From NCBI GenBank assembly GCA_964247055.1, contig OZ176054.1, positions 1,612,001 to 1,676,000 of the forward strand: a stretch of 64,000 nt of DNA, written 5' to 3'. Positions within the stretch are counted from its first letter, which is position 1, and every line of letters starts with the position of its first letter. Under the pieces are notes generated by a model. It was not told the DNA's origin. It did not search any database and was given only the letters and a program-made list of their open reading frames with translations. Shown here piece after piece: positions 58,963 through 64,000 of the stretch. The position numbers were made by a program, and so were the translations under genes. Origin of the DNA: Paragordius varius (lineage: Eukaryota > Nematomorpha).

Positions 58963-60666
58963 AGTAACTTGTAGTTACGATATTTGGCAAAAAATAATTA
59001 TTACTTCATAAACATGGTTGATGATTTGTTCAGTTATTTTCATCATAATCCGAGATTACATTGTTAAAAATATACGCTGCAAAAAAGCGGGGGAAGGAAT
59101 TAAGGTAAAACTTCTCTCAAATCTGTTTTAAATTAATCATTATAGAAGAATCTTACCTTCATTTTGAGAGTGATGTGTTGAAATTAAAAGTAAAAAAATG
59201 AAAACAATGTTCTGGTTTAACTTTTAGTCAGCTATATTCACATGTTTTTATACTTTAATTTAGATACTTTGGGATGAACTTATTTGTTTGATATCAATCA
59301 TTAATTATTAAACACATTATTTATTTATCATCAATTGTGCTGCCAACACAATGTTTTTCCTCATTAATTATTTATTGTAGGGCATTTGGCATGATGGAAT
59401 CAAGCATAATAATTAGCAAAATAAAATTTGAGAATTGATAAGGTAGAATAGATAGAGATATAACTTAATCATAACAACTATATATTTTGTGTACTATTTC
59501 GAAACTATGGATAGTGTTTGGTAAATAGGTAAAAAAATTTTGTTTTGCAAATAATTTTTAATTTCAAAATCTGAATTGCAATCCAAACATTCTCAAGTTT
59601 TTTTCATAACTACAAAATAACATATAATATAAAATTAAATTAATCATAATAATAATTTTGAAATTATATATGTTATCTATAAATCAAATATTTGACCGCT
59701 CAAATTTACCCGTCAAAAAAATTTTCTAACATCAATTAGTAGCCAAACAATATATATAAAACTAAGATTTGGGGAATTTTTATTTTAATTTTACATAAAC
59801 AGGAGAATTTAAAATATGGAACATAAGAAAAATATAGAAAAATTAAAAAATTTAAAATTGTTGTTAATGGTTGTCAAAATTTAATATCAGCAGTTTAATA
59901 AAAAAAGTTTTAGTATCCCTCAATAAAATAATAATTGTTGAGGTTTGCAGGCTTTTCGACTTCAAAATCAAATTCAAAAATATTTTAATTAAAAACTGTA
60001 AAATTCCCCATCATTTTTTTTCATTTTATGAAAGAAACCATTTATTATTCAATTGCAACCATACATATATGAGTGTTACACAGCTTTTCTTATATTTAAT
60101 TAAGACTAATTAAATTGAGATGTTATATATATATTACTTTAAATTAAATAATTTTTTTGACCTAAGCTAAATTTATTCTTTTAATGACAAATTATAGACA
60201 AAATCTTTTATGGTAGTAAAAGTTACTTAGATTTTGTACAAGGAGAGAACGTTTTAAAATTTTTGGTTCGTCTAAATTTTAATTTAATTTTCTTTGAATT
60301 AGGTAGGGACCAATGAAACATATTACCAAATTAAGGCAAAAAGGGGAATTGTTTGCTGCTTTTCTAAGTAAGTAAAAAAATCAAAAATTAATATTTTTTT
60401 ATTAAAAATAAATGAAAAAAAAAACGACACAAAAAACTTTTTACATCATCCAATTAGATTTGGTAGCAAGGCATAAACTTTGACTTTGTTCGTAATTTAA
60501 TAAAACAGCCAAAAAATTATTATTATAGGTTAAAAAGAAGGAAAATTCTAAAACGACATTTAAACACTATAAACAAAACGTTATTTAAATATGGCCACCC
60601 TTAACTTCAAGCAGACCTTAAAAACTTATTATGAGTGTATTTTATATTCAAAAGTCCTCCATCTCT

Positions 60667-60872
60667 GGTAAATTTTTATCAAGTCGAGTGAGGATTAATT
60701 TAGCCTAATGTATTTGAGTTACTCCATCATATATAATTTTTAGATCGTTTTTAAATTTACACACAGACGACGGTAAATTTTTATCAATTAAATCGAGTGA
60801 GGATTAATTTAGCCTAATGTATTTGAGTTATTCACATCATATATAAATTTTAGTTCGTTTTTGAATTTTAGA
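60667..60872. repeat. Tandem duplication of about 105 bases
   Basis: Two direct copies starting GGTAAATTTTTATCAA at 60667 and 60772. They share TCGAGTGAGGATTAATTTAG and CCTAATGTATTTGAGTTA and differ by a few substitutions and small indels. Confidence 0.85.
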
Positions 60873-61827
60873 AAACATTAAAGACGACGTCCCAAACATT
60901 TTTGTATTATTCAAAAAAGTATACCTACCTGTTTAGAATTATCAGGATTTAAAAATATGAAGATTATTTAAATACATTCAAAAAAAGATTGGTATATACG
61001 CGTTCATTAAAATCAATTATAGGATATGTGATTTAGCAAATTTGAATATAATTTATTTTATGAAAAAAATAATTAAAAGATTTTAGGTATCTAGCTAGCT
61101 CTCCAAAATAGAGATAGGAAGCCGTACCGTAAAATTTTCAGGATTTAATTACTTTTTTTGGTTCATCCTAAAATTAATGCCATATATTTATTTATAAGGC
61201 AAAAATATTTTGCGCCGTTTTTTTTGGTTTATAAAATAATATATATAATCTAACCATATATATATATATAATTAGGGATATATTAAAGCTTAATATATCC
61301 TGTATAAAATAAACCATATTTTTACCATAGATACACCTAACCATATAATATATTCAGGCGCGCACACAAAAACACACAAAATTAATTAAATATTAATGAA
61401 ATGATGATATATAATCCCCTCCCCTTACTCCCTACACTGCGCTTTGCCTTTATGGTGTCTCATCTCTATATCATAAATATATTTTGTACTCTAATTTATT
61501 ATATAAGTAAATAAATTTGACTAAAAAGGTAAAAGACATACATAGTATGTGGGTAAATGATCAATTCAAAAAAGTTTCACCCCAATTTTCATGCCAAAAA
61601 ATATGTACATATCTTTGAAAAGGCATAATTCAAAGTGTGCTAAAGAGTTTGATAGGGAAAGAAGGCGTTTTAGGGCTAATTAGATGTCTCTTATATCATA
61701 ACAGGAGTAGAGATAGTTAATTTACTTAGTTGCAGATTTGATATATTAGTATATCCTAGGTAGCAAGAGAGACCATAGGAACCCAAATTTTGTTTAGAGT
61801 GTTTATCATGCGGGTACATAGTTCAAG

Positions 61828-61830
<3 letters not shown>

Positions 61831-61869
<39 letters not shown>
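61831..61869. repeat. (AT)n microsatellite
   Basis: AT dinucleotide run of about 39 bases in the distal intergenic region. Confidence 0.92.
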
Positions 61870-61871
<2 letters not shown>

Positions 61872-63627
61872 AGTTTTGGATTTAATCACGAAAAAAAATT
61901 TATTTTTATTTTTAATTTTTTATAATTTAGAATAATGGAACCCACCTCTAAAATAATTAGGCCCTAAAATAAGAGGTGTTTTAACAAAAATGAATTAAAT
62001 GTACCTGGGTTTTGAGCCTATTACAATAATAAAATGCCTTAATTTTTGTTTACATTATTTGATTTTTTGGACGATCTCAATAATTTTCAAGAAACAATGA
62101 TTGAATAGAGAAAAATGTGTAATGATGCAAATAAGCTCAAAATTGTAACAAATTATTAAAGTTGGAGTTTTGCACACCTCAAGATTATTTTTTTCTTTTT
62201 TTTGAAAGTTTAAAATCTATTTTCATTGGAGAATTACACATTACAAAGTAATGCTTGATTTAGATTAACGATTAAATTACAATTTTTGATATCTAATCAG
62301 ACGATGGGTAAATAAAAAATTATATAAAGTAATTATATTGTTGCCAAAATGGTAAATAATAAACTTTTTTCCGCCTAATCACTTATCAGAAGTTTGGCGA
62401 ACAAACAATTGAGTTATACATTTCAAATTAATTTTTGTATACAGTAATTAGCTAGCAAGTATAGATTTATAAATAATTCAGGAGAATTGGATTTATATTA
62501 CAATGTTTACTAAATCGTTGAAAAAAGAAGAACGCTAAAAATCAAACAAGATAATTTGGTCGTAATGTTTGAGAGTGTTTGTAGGAAGAAAATAATTTCT
62601 ACCAAAGCAAAATTACAGGAATTTTATTTAGACAATGAGTCACGTAATTGGTTCTTAAAATTGTCCAGCTACTAAGATTGTAACGATAAAAAAAATAAGG
62701 CAATATTTTAAAAATATAATCAAAGTAGCCCAGAAATCCTAGAACATATATATCACAGTACACCAAACTGGAGACACAAATATTAAGCTTGATCTAACAT
62801 AATATATGATGTTAGAAAAATCTACCACTTTTGGATATACAAATAGATAAAATCGAAAAGTTCCAAATTTAGCGCATATTATGCGAAATTATTTTTTTAT
62901 TTTTATATTCTCGTTACATCTGCCTATTTAATCTACAGGACTGAGTGAGATTGTGTGATGTTTAAATGAATGTATGATAAATAATTAACTTCGAACTGCT
63001 TTGTTTTTAGATTTAACATAATATTTTGAAATATCCTACTACCGGTATTAAAATACCATAAAATGTATAATATTTAATGAATAGAAACGAATTTAGCATT
63101 AATAATTATATATTTTTTACTAATACATGCTCAAGAAAGAGCAAATTCATTATAAAAATAATTGATTTTAATATTAAAACATTAGCGATCAATTCTTTTT
63201 TGGGTTTGTTTAAAGAAAACTAGTCCATTTTAGCTGATTTAATCAGCTATTTAAATAATAAATATTGATTGGATTAACCCGATTTTAAACCAATACCTAT
63301 AAAAATGATAATTTATATATTACGTTTCAATATTTTATACATCTTAAAAGATACAAAAATATATTTTTCTTATAATTCCAAAAAATAAAATATATATTAA
63401 TAATATTTATAATAACACAACTTTTATAAGAGTTTCGTAAATTAAATGTCAATCTAAATTTATGTGGATAAATTGGATCCTCCATAATTCAAATAAAAAA
63501 TAACCAAAGAAAATATTTTATCGTGAACAATCTAATATTCAAACTCCCAAAAAACTATTAAATTCGATTGTCTACTGGGAAATCAATGTAGTAATTTTAC
63601 AATTACTTTATATAAATCAATTTTTAA

Positions 63628-63654
63628 ATATATATATATATATATATATATATA
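63628..63654. repeat. (AT)n microsatellite
   Basis: AT dinucleotide run of about 27 bases. Confidence 0.9.
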
Positions 63655-64000
63655 ATTGCTTTTATATCTATCGGAAATATAAAACGTTATCATTAAATAT
63701 CTAATTTAAAATATAAAAAAATTAACAAGATATCCAAGATGCAGTCCCTGAGCAACTCACTTTGGCGGGCAAAATTCAAAAAATATATTTTTAAAATGAT
63801 CTTTGACTGTTCATTTTATTTTATTTTGATGTATATATATATATAACCTAACTTTAATAAATATTTAAAATATTTTATATACCAGTGAAAAACGATTGAT
63901 CGCGAGTATGAGAGTTATGTGAATAAATTGCTTTAATATTATAAGCATAACAGTTATTTTAAACAAAAGCATGAAAGATATCATCATATAAAAAACTTTT

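Larger units (their letters stand above)
58963..64000. other. Intergenic, no gene seen
   Basis: Five kilobases upstream of the GPCR start codon. The first few hundred bases presumably contain its promoter and 5' untranslated region, but no element is identifiable. The remainder is AT-rich with (AT)n tracts (61831-61869, 63628-63654) and one short tandem duplication. Confidence 0.5.

Noticed and set aside
60300-60380. Exon-like stretch with a good GTAAGT donor after an ATG reading MKHITKLRQKGELFAAFL
   Set aside because: Only about 18 codons, with no partner exon or recognisable product nearby.

Overview
The window is strongly AT-rich nuclear DNA of an invertebrate animal. Genes are sparse and intron-containing (GT-AG), and there are many decayed transposons and (AT)n tracts. 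Protein families (a neurogenin-type bHLH factor, a myosuppressin/DMSR-type neuropeptide receptor, a GPI-anchored Ly6 protein, an RWDD2-like protein, a STE20/PAK-like kinase) show a bilaterian; the phylum cannot be fixed from the sequence alone.

Left third (1-31.5 kb) is a kinase-gene array. A 12-exon STE20/PAK-like kinase lies on the minus strand at 25256-20529; its 401-codon reading is phase-consistent throughout but holds one in-frame TAG. Its 5' flank (25149 to about 30760) is a segmental duplicate of 1 to about 6720, so a second kinase gene begins at position 108 and runs off the left edge. Between them, 8.6-13.0 kb holds five truncated copies of the kinase N-terminal exons arranged as near-identical tandem units made of inverted halves. 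One copy is fused directly to a fragment of kinase subdomain IX. The duplicated flank carries a 5'-truncated LINE and a 2.3 kb non-autonomous Helitron; the left copy alone also has a 1.1 kb TA-inserted element. An RTE-type LINE lies at 13.5-16.3 kb.

Middle (32.5-38.7 kb): an RWDD2-like gene (minus) and a three-exon Ly6 gene (plus) stand head to head with under 100 bases between them. Each contains a GT-AG gap of only 24 or 23 bases, candidate ultra-short introns. Their larger introns hold LINE pieces, a mariner fossil and a foldback MITE.

Right half: a single-exon neurogenin-like bHLH gene (43.3-44.4 kb) has about 170 residues inserted in the loop between helix 1 and helix 2. A three-exon GPCR gene (58962-49336, minus, 1006 residues) has a very long extracellular loop 2 and intracellular loop 3. 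Its 5.2 kb first intron carries a three-level nest: a hAT element split by a Helitron, which is split by a 1.38 kb foldback element whose arms are 21-bp tandem repeats. Several other copies of this foldback family, with TACCATTT ends and TA target duplications, are scattered in the window. The last 5 kb and the long intergenic stretches hold no recognisable gene.
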